64,000 nt of DNA from CAZPXH01 sp964591085. Its GTDB lineage: Bacteria > Spirochaetota > Spirochaetia > DSM-27196 > CAZPXH01. Location of the stretch: the NCBI GenBank assembly GCA_964591085.1, contig CAZPXH010000004.1:124001-188000 (forward strand). Reading direction: 5' to 3'. Numbering within the stretch: the stretch's first letter is position 1; each line of letters starts with the position of its first letter. Shown piece after piece: positions 18,001 to 25,801 of the stretch. The translations under genes and the position numbers were made by a program. The notes under the pieces are model-generated. The model made no database searches. It saw only the letters and a list, made by a program, of their open reading frames with translations, and was not told the origin of the DNA.

Positions 18001-19614
18001 TCAGCGGCGAGCGAGAGCGGTGATATCGCTGACGCGCGCCACCATGAGGGCAAGCGCCAGGAAGAGGGGCAGGAGCATGCTTGCTCCAAGGCCCAACGTC
18101 ACTCCCAGCAGGCTCTCGGAGGCCGGGAAAAGACGGGCGCTTGCCTGCAAGCCCAGGGTCAGCGCCTGATCCAGCACGCTGAGTACCGCTACCGCCGGAA
18201 GTGCCTGCATGAATCGGGAGAGCGGTACGGCGCGGACTCCGCCCGCGCCGATTGCCGCGCCAATGAGCACCAGCAACACAATCTGCAGGGGCATGAGCAG
18301 CCGGAGCGCTGCGTTATTGCGGACGGCACGCACCGGAACGCCAGCCGCCACGAGGGGGGCGTCTGCAGCCGATCCTTGCGAAAGCGGGAGGCGCAGAAGC
18401 TCCGGCAGGCTCAGCCGGCCGCCGTAGAACTCGGTACCAGTGAGTACCGGCATGCGCTGCAGGTCCACCTGGAGGGGAAACAGCGGTGGTCCAGCCTGGG
18501 ACTCGAGGCCGCTGGTCTGCGCGCTTAGCTGCAGGGCGTCTTCCGGTTGTCCCGGCTCGGCGCGGCTGAGCCCCTGAAAGAGCAGGGCTTCCTCAGCCAC
18601 GCGGGCCAGCTCCGCCGAAATTGTAATCTCAGGGTTCTCCCGGCTCGTGATCAGAACATCACGCGCAAACAGAGCGGTGCGCGCTTCGTTGGGGCCAATA
18701 TCGCCGATGTAGACCACCCACTCCTGCATTCCGTCGATGTTGCTATCTGAATCCAGAAGGGGTATGGAGGCGGTCTGAAGAAATACCAGGGGGCCTTCCC
18801 GGGGCTGCTCGTCAAGGCTTTCGGCGTCCTCCAGGTAGAAGGCTTGCCCCCGTAGCTCGTCCTCCACCTCCGGAAGGATAGCGGCGACGTCCGGATCAGC
18901 GGGATCTGTCTGTCGGATTGACTGCAGGAGCCGCCATGCCGTCACCACGTCCCCGTTCTCCTGGGCCCTCCGTGCCTGTCGCTTGGTGTCCATTTCCTCC
19001 CGGAGGGCGTCATCTTCCGGACGGCTCCGCTCTTCCATCATCCGCAGCATCTCTGACCTGCGCTGCGCGAGGTCCTGCCGATCCTGGTCTTCCTCGGACC
19101 GCAAGGCGAGGTCGTAGTAGTACCAGGCAGAGTAGTAGTTCTCCTCAGCAGATGCGGACTCTGCGAGGAGTACAAGCTCTACCAGGCTCGGACCATCGAT
19201 TGGGGTGATGGACACGGAGGAATCATCCGCCGGGTCTTCTTCCGTCTCGCCCTCATCCTCTTCCAGAGACTCGTTATCAGCAGAACTTTCCGCGGTCTGG
19301 CCGTCACGTATTCGCTGCTCCAGCGCCTGCAGGCCCGGCTGCATTCCTTCATGCAGGGCAAAGCCAATGACACCCATCAGAATAGCCACGACCACCACGC
19401 TTCTGGCAGCAGAGGTTCCGCGCGCGGAATCGTCCACCAGGGAGAGCAGGGCAGCGGCAGCTGCCGCCGGACCAAAGAGCTCCAGCAGGCCGGTGAGGGC
19501 CGGGAGCAGGCGAGGCCCGGACACCGGTTCCAGCACCACAACAGAGGCCAACGCAAGCACCAGGGACCACAAGAGGGCGCCAACCAGCCCGCCAAGGAAG
19601 GAAACGGTCTTCAT
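18001..19614 (-). CDS. LptF/LptG-like permease (large ectodomain)
   Basis: This 537-residue protein has three hydrophobic segments at the N-terminus, about 320 soluble residues (81-400) and three more segments at the C-terminus. That is the LptF/LptG layout: 3+3 helices around a periplasmic jelly-roll. The third helix ends FALHEGMQPGLQALEQRI, which resembles the family's conserved helix end (N/HE..xP....). The ectodomain carries an unusual acidic stretch and a predicted helical, glutamate/arginine-rich segment near residues 130-230. Its ATG overlaps the stop of the upstream LptF/G-like gene. In Lpt systems the pair moves lipopolysaccharide off the inner membrane; whether this organism makes LPS is not visible here. 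Confidence 0.5.
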   Translation of the reverse strand: MKTVSFLGGLVGALLWSLVLALASVVVLEPVSGPRLLPALTGLLELFGPAAAAAALLSLVDDSARGTSAARSVVVVAILMGVIGFALHEGMQPGLQALEQRIRDGQTAESSADNESLEEDEGETEEDPADDSSVSITPIDGPSLVELVLLAESASAEENYYSAWYYYDLALRSEEDQDRQDLAQRRSEMLRMMEERSRPEDDALREEMDTKRQARRAQENGDVVTAWRLLQSIRQTDPADPDVAAILPEVEDELRGQAFYLEDAESLDEQPREGPLVFLQTASIPLLDSDSNIDGMQEWVVYIGDIGPNEARTALFARDVLITSRENPEITISAELARVAEEALLFQGLSRAEPGQPEDALQLSAQTSGLESQAGPPLFPLQVDLQRMPVLTGTEFYGGRLSLPELLRLPLSQGSAADAPLVAAGVPVRAVRNNAALRLLMPLQIVLLVLIGAAIGAGGVRAVPLSRFMQALPAVAVLSVLDQALTLGLQASARLFPASESLLGVTLGLGASMLLPLFLALALMVARVSDITALARR

Positions 19615-20507
19615 GTCCGCCTCATTGCCGCCGTGATCGCACCGATTCCGGCAAGCGCCAAGGGAACCCCAATAGCTACTGCGCGGCCAGGCAGGAGATT
19701 GCTCACCGCCGCCACGGGTTCAAGAGTGAGGGCTGCGATGGCCGCGAGCACTGCTCCGCCAGGGGCAAGCAGGGCAGCGGCGCGGCTCGGTGCAGCACCC
19801 GCCCAGACGGGCAGCACGGCTACCAGCGCTATCCAGGCGATGGCAAGTAGAAGATCCAGGCTCTCACCGTGTACTGAGCCCAACAGGGCTGGTCCCAGAC
19901 CGGAGAGCTCTGCCGCGAGTATGAGTAGCGGAGCTGCTCTGTCCGGCGGCGACTGACCGGTGCCCGCTACCTCTGCAACCGGGATGCTCAGGTTCTGGCC
20001 GGCCGGAACAATAAGGTCTCTCCGCGCGTCATAGAAAACGTCGTCCACAATCGTGACGGATGCGTTGCCTCCGGGACTGACGAGTATCAGCTGCTCCAGG
20101 ACCTGATTACCGCTGAATCTCGCAGCAAAGAGACCGTCGGAGTATCCGTAGAATCGATCGCTCTCCAGCGGAAGACGCGCCCGCTGGAAGGCCGGCTCAT
20201 TCAGGAATCTCGGGAGGAGCACACCGGTGCCAAACAGCAGAAGCCCCACCGGAGCAAGAAGGAGGCTGGCCAGGAAGGCCGGGCGCTCCCGCCACCCGCG
20301 GGCAGACAGCACCACCAGCCCCACAACGCCTGCAACGGGGAGAGTTTCCCGGATGGCCAGGCGGACAGCCTCAGACGCGGACAGAAGCTGAGACGCAAGG
20401 ATTCCGGGTACCCGCAGCGGAACAATAACCAGCAGCGTTCCGGCCAGCGCCGCCAGACCCGCAAGCGCGCTGCGTCCAATGCCCTTCACAGTCTCCGAGG
20501 GTAACAT
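19611..20507 (-). CDS. LptF/LptG-like permease (short)
   Basis: This 298-residue protein has the same 3+3 helix layout as its partner but with an ectodomain of only about 110 residues (roughly 105-215). That ectodomain reads as beta strands (FAARFSGNQVLEQLILVSPGG and following), as expected for a truncated jelly-roll. Start chosen at the ATG at 20507 (MLPSETVKG); the longer upstream frame runs into the divergent sigma factor gene. The overlap with the next gene implies stoichiometric co-expression. Sequence identity to canonical LptF/G is low, so the assignment rests on topology and pairing. Confidence 0.45.
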   Translation of the reverse strand: MLPSETVKGIGRSALAGLAALAGTLLVIVPLRVPGILASQLLSASEAVRLAIRETLPVAGVVGLVVLSARGWRERPAFLASLLLAPVGLLLFGTGVLLPRFLNEPAFQRARLPLESDRFYGYSDGLFAARFSGNQVLEQLILVSPGGNASVTIVDDVFYDARRDLIVPAGQNLSIPVAEVAGTGQSPPDRAAPLLILAAELSGLGPALLGSVHGESLDLLLAIAWIALVAVLPVWAGAAPSRAAALLAPGGAVLAAIAALTLEPVAAVSNLLPGRAVAIGVPLALAGIGAITAAMRRT

Positions 20508-20564
20508 GCGGCAGGACCTGAATACACCGGCGCTTTCAGCGATAGTAGTGGGCGGAAGAGAGCA

Positions 20565-21059
20565 ATGGCGCAGGCTGACATTGGCGAACTCATCGCAGCT
20601 CACTACGAACGTCTCAGCCGGAGCGCCAGATGGCTGGTGCGCAATATTGACCGCGCAGAGGACCTGGTGCAGACCGCAATCGAGCGTGCACTGCGTCACC
20701 AGCGGAGCTACGATCCCGGGCGTCCGTTCTATCCCTGGCTCAGCCAGATTCTAAGAAACTGTGCCGCCGCGGAAGCGCAGCGCACACGGGAAACGGATCA
20801 GGTGCCGGAGGCGTTTGCTGATACTGCGCAAGGACCGGCGAGCACAGCGCTCCGGGAAGCGGAGCGTGAACGCATCCGCGCTGCGGTATCCGCACTTCCG
20901 GAGGCGCATCGGCAAATTGTTGAGCTCTTTCACTTCCACGAAATGCGGTACGCCGAGATCGCTGATGCACTGGGAATCCCAAAGGGTACGGTGATGTCCC
21001 GGCTGTACCACGCACGGAGACGGCTGCGTGGCCTGCTTGAGGAGGGTGAGGATGAGTGA
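20565..21059 (+). CDS. ECF-type RNA polymerase sigma factor
   Basis: This 164-residue sigma-70 family protein has region 2 (HYERLSRSARWLVRNIDRAEDLVQTAIERAL, with the RAEDLVQ core-binding helix) and region 4 (LPEAHRQIVELFHFHEMRYAEIADALGIPKGTVMSRLYHARRRL), separated by a short linker. It lacks regions 1 and 3, as extracytoplasmic-function sigmas do. An anti-sigma-like membrane protein overlaps its 3' end, so it probably answers an envelope signal. It is divergent from the LptF/G-like pair, which is a possible target. Confidence 0.92.
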   Translation: MAQADIGELIAAHYERLSRSARWLVRNIDRAEDLVQTAIERALRHQRSYDPGRPFYPWLSQILRNCAAAEAQRTRETDQVPEAFADTAQGPASTALREAERERIRAAVSALPEAHRQIVELFHFHEMRYAEIADALGIPKGTVMSRLYHARRRLRGLLEEGEDE

Positions 21060-21492
21060 GCGAACGGAAGACCAACTGGACCAGGATGATCTGCGTCTGA
21101 AAATACAGGCATTGGCGGACAGCGAGCTCCCGCCCCAAGAAATCCATGCGATCCTGACAGTGATTCAGGGCAACTACGAACTCAGGACCGAGTATGCGGA
21201 GCTCCTGCGCCTCAACGCTCGAATTCACCAGGCCCGAGAGCCCGGAAGTCCAGAACCGTCGCCCCCGCGGCGCTACGGCCTTGCCTTCGGCGCCGGCCTG
21301 GCGGTCTTCGGCGGATCCTACGCGGTGTTGCTGGGCTACGCCCTGTACAGCCTGATTGTGCGCGGGACCCCCCTTGCAATTATTGCGAGTGTGAGCGGAA
21401 TCATTGGTGGTATTCTGTTGTTGCTTGCCGGCGCCATCCGTGACCGCAGACGGGAACGAAAGATAGATCGCTATGACGAGGTGATCCGATGA
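21052..21492 (+). CDS. Anti-sigma-factor-like membrane protein
   Basis: This 146-residue protein starts at the ATG at 21052 inside the end of the sigma gene, with GGAGGGTGAGG just before it. The first 60 residues (KIQALADSELPPQEIHAIL...YELRTEYAELLRL) resemble the N-terminus of anti-sigma factors (usually DGELPPEE...). They lack the His/Cys zinc motif of the ZAS family. Two hydrophobic segments follow (about residues 80-102 and 108-130). Position and fold suggest it sequesters the adjacent ECF sigma at the membrane. Confidence 0.65.
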   Translation: MSERTEDQLDQDDLRLKIQALADSELPPQEIHAILTVIQGNYELRTEYAELLRLNARIHQAREPGSPEPSPPRRYGLAFGAGLAVFGGSYAVLLGYALYSLIVRGTPLAIIASVSGIIGGILLLLAGAIRDRRRERKIDRYDEVIR

Positions 21493-21818
21493 TCATTGCC
21501 ACTACAGACGTTGTGCCGGGACGCGAGGTTCGCGAATGCCTGGGTTTGGTGCGGGGAAACACCATCCGCGCCCGAAGCTTTGGCCGGGACGTCAAGGCTG
21601 CATTCAAGAATCTGGCCGGCGGCGAAATCACGGACTACACCAAGATGCTAGCCGAAAGCCGGGAACAGGCGCTGGACCGGATGATTGAGGATGCCGGGGC
21701 GCTCGGCGCTGATGCCATCGTGGGTGTACGCTTCAGTTCCGCTTCAGTGATGCAGTCAGCTGCGGAGATCCTGGTCTATGGAACCGCGGTTGCCCTGGCG
21801 CCACTTGACGGAAAGTAG
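21489..21818 (+). CDS. YbjQ family (UPF0145) protein
   Basis: This 109-residue protein matches the YbjQ family: ATTDVVPGREVRECLGLVRG at the start, the central GGEITDYTKML and AESREQALDRM, and the C-terminal ADAIVGVRF. Members form pentameric heavy-metal-binding-like rings of unknown role. Its ATG overlaps the stop of the anti-sigma-like gene, making a three-gene sigma operon. Confidence 0.9.
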   Translation: MIIATTDVVPGREVRECLGLVRGNTIRARSFGRDVKAAFKNLAGGEITDYTKMLAESREQALDRMIEDAGALGADAIVGVRFSSASVMQSAAEILVYGTAVALAPLDGK

Positions 21819-21826
21819 TACACAAT

Positions 21827-21835
21827 TTGTCCACA
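21827..21835 (+). promoter_or_regulatory. DnaA-box-like site
   Basis: TTGTCCACA, one mismatch to the TTATCCACA consensus. It is the first of three similar sites around the 244-base gap 21819-22062. The rest of that gap is moderately AT-rich with no gene that I can see. Confidence 0.4.
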
Positions 21836-22051
21836 GGCGCGTCTACCGGCCAGGCTCTGGGAGGCGGCACCGTCAAGCAACTTCGACCGGGTCATGTGGA
21901 CGCAGTGTGAGCACTAATTCATACTACACACGCCAAATCCCTGTATCATGATGACTTGCAGCACCGTCGGGCCAGATTCGGACTACTCCGGAATTGGAAT
22001 TTGTACAGGATTGCCTGCAAGTCTTTGCAGCGCAGCCAAAAGACAGCGCGG

Positions 22052-22071
22052 TTTTCCACACGTTATCCACA
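22052..22071 (+). promoter_or_regulatory. Tandem DnaA boxes
   Basis: TTTTCCACA (22052-22060) and a perfect TTATCCACA (22063-22071) lie 11 bases apart, in phase on the helix. The second overlaps the stop codon of the pseudo-response-regulator. DnaA/DnaN genes are not in this window, so these could be a regulatory cluster rather than the origin. Confidence 0.5.
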
Positions 22072-22638
22072 GTTGAGGCGGTACCCCACACCCCGAATGG
22101 TCTGAACGAAGCACGGACTGTCTGTCTCCCGAAGCGTCTTGCGGAGTCTGGCTACCAGCATGTCCACCGCTCGGGACCCCTGCAACACAGGCAGGTTCAG
22201 CTCGGAAGCAATGACTTGGCGGGAAACGGGGATTGGGGCACTCCAAAGCAGCTCGTAGAGCTCCCGCTGCAGACCCTGGACCCAGGGCGGAAGCACGCTG
22301 GCACCGCGCCCGGGAATACCTCGAGCGGACAGTCGGCGGATCCGCAGAAGGAGTTCGGACGCCATCCACGGCTCAATCAGGAAATCGTCCAGCACAGAAA
22401 GGAAGGTTGCGCACTCTGCAGCGCTCCCGTACCCAAAGCGGATCCGGGAATCCCAGGTGGCCGCCACGTGTGCGGGGGCCACCAGAATTGACCAGGCGTT
22501 GGCGGCCCGACTCGGAGGGATCGACCGCGCCTGTTTATCGTGTGGATTAGAGGCCAGCGCAATGGTTGGCCGTCTCAGGGACGTTGAGAGCAGATCCGCA
22601 ACGGCAGCCCGCCTTATGGCGTTGCCGTCGATGACCAG
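22063..22638 (-). CDS. Pseudo-response-regulator, OmpR-type winged helix
   Basis: The C-terminal 95 residues are an OmpR/PhoB winged helix (ELYELLWS..., RAVDMLVARLRKTLRE...VQTIRGVGYRL). Upstream is a degenerate receiver domain: ILVIDGNAIRR opens it and DDFLIEPWMASELLLRIRRL closes it. The phosphorylation site region reads ILVAPAH, with no Asp. The first ATG/GTG/TTG (GTG 22482) would cut the receiver in half. The receiver frame has no canonical start, only an ATC (22641) and a CTG (22638) ten bases after the pspA stop. I use the CTG. Probably a phosphorylation-independent regulator of the PspA operon. Confidence 0.65.
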   Translation of the reverse strand: MVIDGNAIRRAAVADLLSTSLRRPTIALASNPHDKQARSIPPSRAANAWSILVAPAHVAATWDSRIRFGYGSAAECATFLSVLDDFLIEPWMASELLLRIRRLSARGIPGRGASVLPPWVQGLQRELYELLWSAPIPVSRQVIASELNLPVLQGSRAVDMLVARLRKTLRETDSPCFVQTIRGVGYRLNCG

Positions 22639-22648
22639 GATCCCCGGC

Positions 22649-23488
22649 TCAGTCTTCGTCTGCCAGCTTCTTCTTCAGGGAATCCAGATCGGAGTCTACC
22701 TCGCCGTCATCCGGGGCGGGCTTTTCTCCAGACTTTGACTTCGCCCCGGAACCGGACTTGCCCCCACCGCTCTGATCCTCAAGCGCCATACGTGACTTGA
22801 GGTCCTCCAGCAGTGCGTCACCGTCCCCGCCCCCGCTACTCTCGAGCCTGGCGAATTCGGACTCAAGCGAGCTGGACCCGGTGAGGTCGGACAGTTCACC
22901 GACGGCGTCCGCCTCGGCCTCAATCTGGTCCACTTTCGTGGTCATTCGGTCAAAGGCATCAAAGGCGGAGGTGTCCGACAGTCCCTTGATCTGCTCGTTG
23001 ATGCGCTTCTGTGCCTCGGCACGGCGCTGGCGGGCAATGAGCAGGTTCTTCTTGCGCTGAGCCTCTTCAATCTTCTGCTGAAGGCCGCGCAAGGCCTCCT
23101 TCAGCTGCTCTACAGACGCGTGCTGCTGCTCCCACTGGTTACGGTAGGAGGTCCCGTTGGCGTCGTGTTCCTTCTTTCGGAGAAGTGCCTGCTTTGCCAG
23201 GTTCTCGTAGTGCTCCTGCTTCTCAGGTTCGCGCTCCGCAGCGCGCAACGCGAGCATGGCCTTCTTCTCCCATTCACTGCCCAGACGCGTCTGCTCGTTC
23301 ATCTGCCGCTCGAGCTTTTTCTCGTCGGCAATGGAAGAGGCAACCATCTTCTTGGACTCAATAAGCTGCTGATTCATCTCAATGATGAGCTGGTTCAGCA
23401 TCTTCTCCGGGTCTTCTGCCCGGCTGACCATGTCGTTGATGTTGGAGGTGACTACCCGGCGAATCCGGGCGAACAGTCCTTCAGCCAT
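22649..23488 (-). CDS. pspA: PspA/IM30 family membrane-stress protein
   Basis: This 279-residue ESCRT-III-like protein binds and remodels stressed membranes. It starts MAEGLFARIRRVVTSNINDMVSRAEDPEKML, the family's amphipathic helix 0 plus helix 1, and continues as long charged coiled coils. The C-terminal 50 residues are an acidic, Gly/Ser/Lys-rich tail. GGGAGAG precedes the ATG. It sits third in a leftward operon after the STAS and YbjN-like genes. In Escherichia coli PspA inhibits the sigma-54 activator PspF, which is notable because a sigma-54 AAA+ protein lies 2.3 kb upstream. Confidence 0.95.
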   Translation of the reverse strand: MAEGLFARIRRVVTSNINDMVSRAEDPEKMLNQLIIEMNQQLIESKKMVASSIADEKKLERQMNEQTRLGSEWEKKAMLALRAAEREPEKQEHYENLAKQALLRKKEHDANGTSYRNQWEQQHASVEQLKEALRGLQQKIEEAQRKKNLLIARQRRAEAQKRINEQIKGLSDTSAFDAFDRMTTKVDQIEAEADAVGELSDLTGSSSLESEFARLESSGGGDGDALLEDLKSRMALEDQSGGGKSGSGAKSKSGEKPAPDDGEVDSDLDSLKKKLADED

Positions 23489-23500
23489 GATGACTCTCCC

Positions 23501-23896
23501 TTAGCCGGCGTGGCGGAATTCGCTCAATCGCGGGTAGTGCTGTGCAAGCGCGAGCCCGGTGGAATCCAGGGAAGCCTGCAGCTCAAGCAGATCCAGCGCC
23601 TCGGATTCAAGGGTATCAATCAGGATCACGTCGTTGTCTTCCAGTGCGTAGGCGCCATGCACCATGTCCGCATTGAGTCGGAGCAAGGTTTCAAAGAAGT
23701 CTTCGCGGCGTTCCTCCGGGATGCTCATAACCTTTGTGCGGACGGTCACCAGCTGCTCTTCCGCAAAGACCACCACGTGCTCCAGGCCACGCTCTTCATC
23801 GTTGATCACCCAGACGTTGTCCCCCACGCTCTCAAACGTCAGTGAGAGATGGATGAGGTATCCTTCAATTCGATCCTTGAGTACTGCGGTATCCAC
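23501..23896 (-). CDS. YbjN-like / chaperone-fold protein
   Basis: This 131-residue protein has the mixed alpha/beta pattern of the YbjN and type III secretion-chaperone-like fold: an N-terminal helix, then DNVWVINDEERGLEHVVVFAEEQLVTVRTKVMSIP strands, then two helices with LLRLNADMVHGAYALEDND. Such proteins bind partners rather than catalyse. The GTG start has AGGAGAAGG upstream. It lies 12 bases before pspA and 9 bases after the STAS gene, so it is in the same operon. Confidence 0.6.
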   Translation of the reverse strand: MDTAVLKDRIEGYLIHLSLTFESVGDNVWVINDEERGLEHVVVFAEEQLVTVRTKVMSIPEERREDFFETLLRLNADMVHGAYALEDNDVILIDTLESEALDLLELQASLDSTGLALAQHYPRLSEFRHAG

Positions 23897-23905
23897 GGCC
23901 TTCTC

Positions 23906-24457
23906 CTAACCCAGGAACACTTCCCCGGTCGCGTTGATCGCCAGTATGGTCCGGCAGTTCGCGCATCGGTAGCGTCCCGCCTTTGCCGCACGGAGCCGAG
24001 TGCCGCAGATCGGGCACTTGAAGACCCGCGGGAAAATATCGCTCTCGGACGCCTGCGTTTCCCGGGTGAAGAACTCCTTTGCCTCATCCAGGTTATCCCG
24101 GATCGTGAAGAACTGCGCAAAGCCGAGGAGCTGGAAGACCTCGTACACCTTTGGCTGGATCTCCAGCAGCACGATGTTTCCACCCCGCGGGCGAACGCTC
24201 TTCAGGAAGGCCGTAAAGGATCCAATACCGGTACTGGACACGTAGTTCAGCCCACCGCAGTGGAAGATCAGCCGGGTGTAGCCGGCCTCAATCGCACGCT
24301 GCACGCGCTTGCCAAAGAAGTTGGAGTTGAACGTATCGATATAGCCGCTGAGCCAGAGGATGAGTACCCCGTCGGCGCCGGGCACCTGCTCAAGCCTGAT
24401 ACGAAGGCTTTCGTCCTTTTCTTCGTCAAATCCAGGAACGATGTCGTTGTTGGGCAT
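23906..24457 (-). CDS. STAS domain protein with C-terminal zinc ribbon
   Basis: This 183-residue protein pairs an anti-sigma-antagonist-like STAS domain with a zinc ribbon. The STAS part has LSGYIDTFNSNFF and the NYVSSTGIGSF loop whose Ser is the usual kinase target. The C-terminus has two Cys pairs (CPIC...CANC, about residues 147-166). The combination is unusual and suggests a regulator that also senses metal or binds a partner. Start chosen at the ATG at 24457 (MPNNDIVPG); codons further up lie between the promoter and the gene. First gene of the PspA operon. Confidence 0.75.
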   Translation of the reverse strand: MPNNDIVPGFDEEKDESLRIRLEQVPGADGVLILWLSGYIDTFNSNFFGKRVQRAIEAGYTRLIFHCGGLNYVSSTGIGSFTAFLKSVRPRGGNIVLLEIQPKVYEVFQLLGFAQFFTIRDNLDEAKEFFTRETQASESDIFPRVFKCPICGTRLRAAKAGRYRCANCRTILAINATGEVFLG

Positions 24458-24509
24458 TGGGCTCTGGTAACCTTCCGTGCAAGGGATTAGCGGACAGACT
24501 CCGTCTACG

Positions 24510-24539
24510 ATAGTACGGACGCCCTCCAAGCTTTGTCAA
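24510..24539 (-). promoter_or_regulatory. Sigma-70-type promoter of the STAS-YbjN-PspA operon
   Basis: On the minus strand a perfect TTGACA (24534-24539) and TACTAT (24510-24515) are 18 bases apart. The -35 overlaps the stop codon of the upstream SDR gene, so the PspA operon can be expressed separately. The predicted leader is about 45 bases. I see no -24/-12 sigma-54 element here. Confidence 0.55.
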
Positions 24540-25240
24540 ACCGATACCCCCCTACTCCGAACAGGCACTACGGCACCTCTGACAGAAGCAGAAACGGCTG
24601 GACAGAGCCAACTCACCACGTCCGCTACCGCCCCGGCAGTCAGTCCACGGCCCCAGTGGCGGTACTCTGTGTCAACATATCCCGGAGCAATGCAGTTCAC
24701 CGCAACATCCGTACCTTCGGCAGACATATCGGCCGAGCGTACCAATGATGCGAGTGCGGTCTTTGCGGCACCGTATGCGGGATCATCCCGGAATCCGCGA
24801 ATCCGCTCGGTTCCCGTGGCTCCGAAGAGCACGATACGGCCCCAGTTTCTGGCACACATCCCCGGCAGGATGGCAGAGACCGCAATCCCCGGAAGCGCAA
24901 GGTTGGCCAGAGCGGCGTTCACCCAGTCCGATGCGCCGAGCTCCGGGAGGGGACGCAAGGTCTCCGGCCCGTGGGAATACACAAGGATGTCCGGTGAGTC
25001 GGCAAACTGCAGGAGTTCGGCAAGGCGCCGGGGACCGGCTTCGCCGGCGAGATCGAGGGCCAGTCCAGAGTGCTCAGCCGGTCCCGGCAAGTCGGCGAGC
25101 AGTTCGTCAATGCGCTCCTGCCGACGTCCATGAATCCGCAAGGAGGCACCCCGGCCGGCAAGGCGTCTGGCCACTTCCCTCCCGATACCTCCGCTTCCGC
25201 CTACAACAAGCGCTGTTCGGCCCTGCAGGTCCGCATCCAT
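24536..25240 (-). CDS. Short-chain dehydrogenase/reductase
   Basis: This 234-residue SDR has an N-terminal Rossmann motif TALVVGGSGGIG (GGxGGIG), the IHGRR cofactor-discriminating turn that suggests NADP(H), and the catalytic YxxxK as YGAAK (about residue 157). The NAG-type motif reads YSHG. It should be a soluble oxidoreductase; the substrate is unknown. Divergent from the next gene, with 45 bases between the starts. Confidence 0.85.
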   Translation of the reverse strand: MDADLQGRTALVVGGSGGIGREVARRLAGRGASLRIHGRRQERIDELLADLPGPAEHSGLALDLAGEAGPRRLAELLQFADSPDILVYSHGPETLRPLPELGASDWVNAALANLALPGIAVSAILPGMCARNWGRIVLFGATGTERIRGFRDDPAYGAAKTALASLVRSADMSAEGTDVAVNCIAPGYVDTEYRHWGRGLTAGAVADVVSWLCPAVSASVRGAVVPVRSRGVSV

Positions 25241-25250
25241 GGCTCCATTT

Positions 25251-25280
25251 TGGACAGAAGCGCAAGCACGCTGCTATAGT
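25251..25280 (+). promoter_or_regulatory. Promoter directly before the secreted-protein gene
   Basis: TGGACA (25251-25256, or TTGGAC one base earlier), 18 bases, TATAGT (25275-25280). The -10 ends six bases before the ATG at 25286 and no Shine-Dalgarno sequence exists, so the mRNA is probably leaderless. Confidence 0.5.
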
Positions 25281-25285
25281 GCGGC

Positions 25286-25801
25286 ATGCGTCGCGTCTTG
25301 CTCCTGTTGCTGTGTATCCTGTCCGCGGGGCTTGCGCTTGGTCAGTCTGGCCCCGATGCCTTTGACCCCGCAGCCCTGGTTGACGGGTTCTTTGCCACCG
25401 TTGATGGAGATATCACTCTTGAGGAAATCACGGATGCGCTGAACGCCGCGGGTCCGGACGCGGTTGACCCAACGCGAATCTACCTGTTGACCGGACAGGT
25501 TGCGGCGGTTACGTACCTGGATCCAACCCCTGACCCGGCGGTGTTCTGGGTGGAGTTGGAAATTGTCGGGGGACGCTGGGACGGCCTGGAAAACGTTCGG
25601 ATCTTCCGCGCCTTCGTAAACGTTTATGATCCGTTCTATGCGGAGCTGATTCCCGAAACTCCGCCCCGGGACAGCTCTGAAGGGCTGGTGGTCGCCGGGA
25701 CCGAGGTTCTGATCTCCGCCCTCTACCTGGACGCTACGCCGCTTGATGACGGAAACCTCGCACCGATCTTCCAGGCGCTCACCATCCGGCCGCTCAACTG
25801 A
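25286..25801 (+). CDS. Small secreted protein of unknown function
   Basis: I do not recognise this 171-residue protein. It begins with a clean signal peptide (MRRVLLLLLCILSAGLALG) and continues as a mature acidic domain rich in Asp and Pro. The DPAVFWVELEIVGGRW and GTEVLISALYL segments suggest a small beta sandwich. There is no second Cys and no lipobox, so it is likely periplasmic. The stop overlaps the converging sigma-54 activator by eight bases. It is expressed from its own apparently leaderless promoter. Confidence 0.65.
   Translation: MRRVLLLLLCILSAGLALGQSGPDAFDPAALVDGFFATVDGDITLEEITDALNAAGPDAVDPTRIYLLTGQVAAVTYLDPTPDPAVFWVELEIVGGRWDGLENVRIFRAFVNVYDPFYAELIPETPPRDSSEGLVVAGTEVLISALYLDATPLDDGNLAPIFQALTIRPLN

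Noticed and set aside
21819..22071. Chromosomal replication origin
   Set aside because: DnaA-box-like sites exist, but no dnaA, dnaN, gidA or AT-rich unwinding region is beside them; kept only as a finding.
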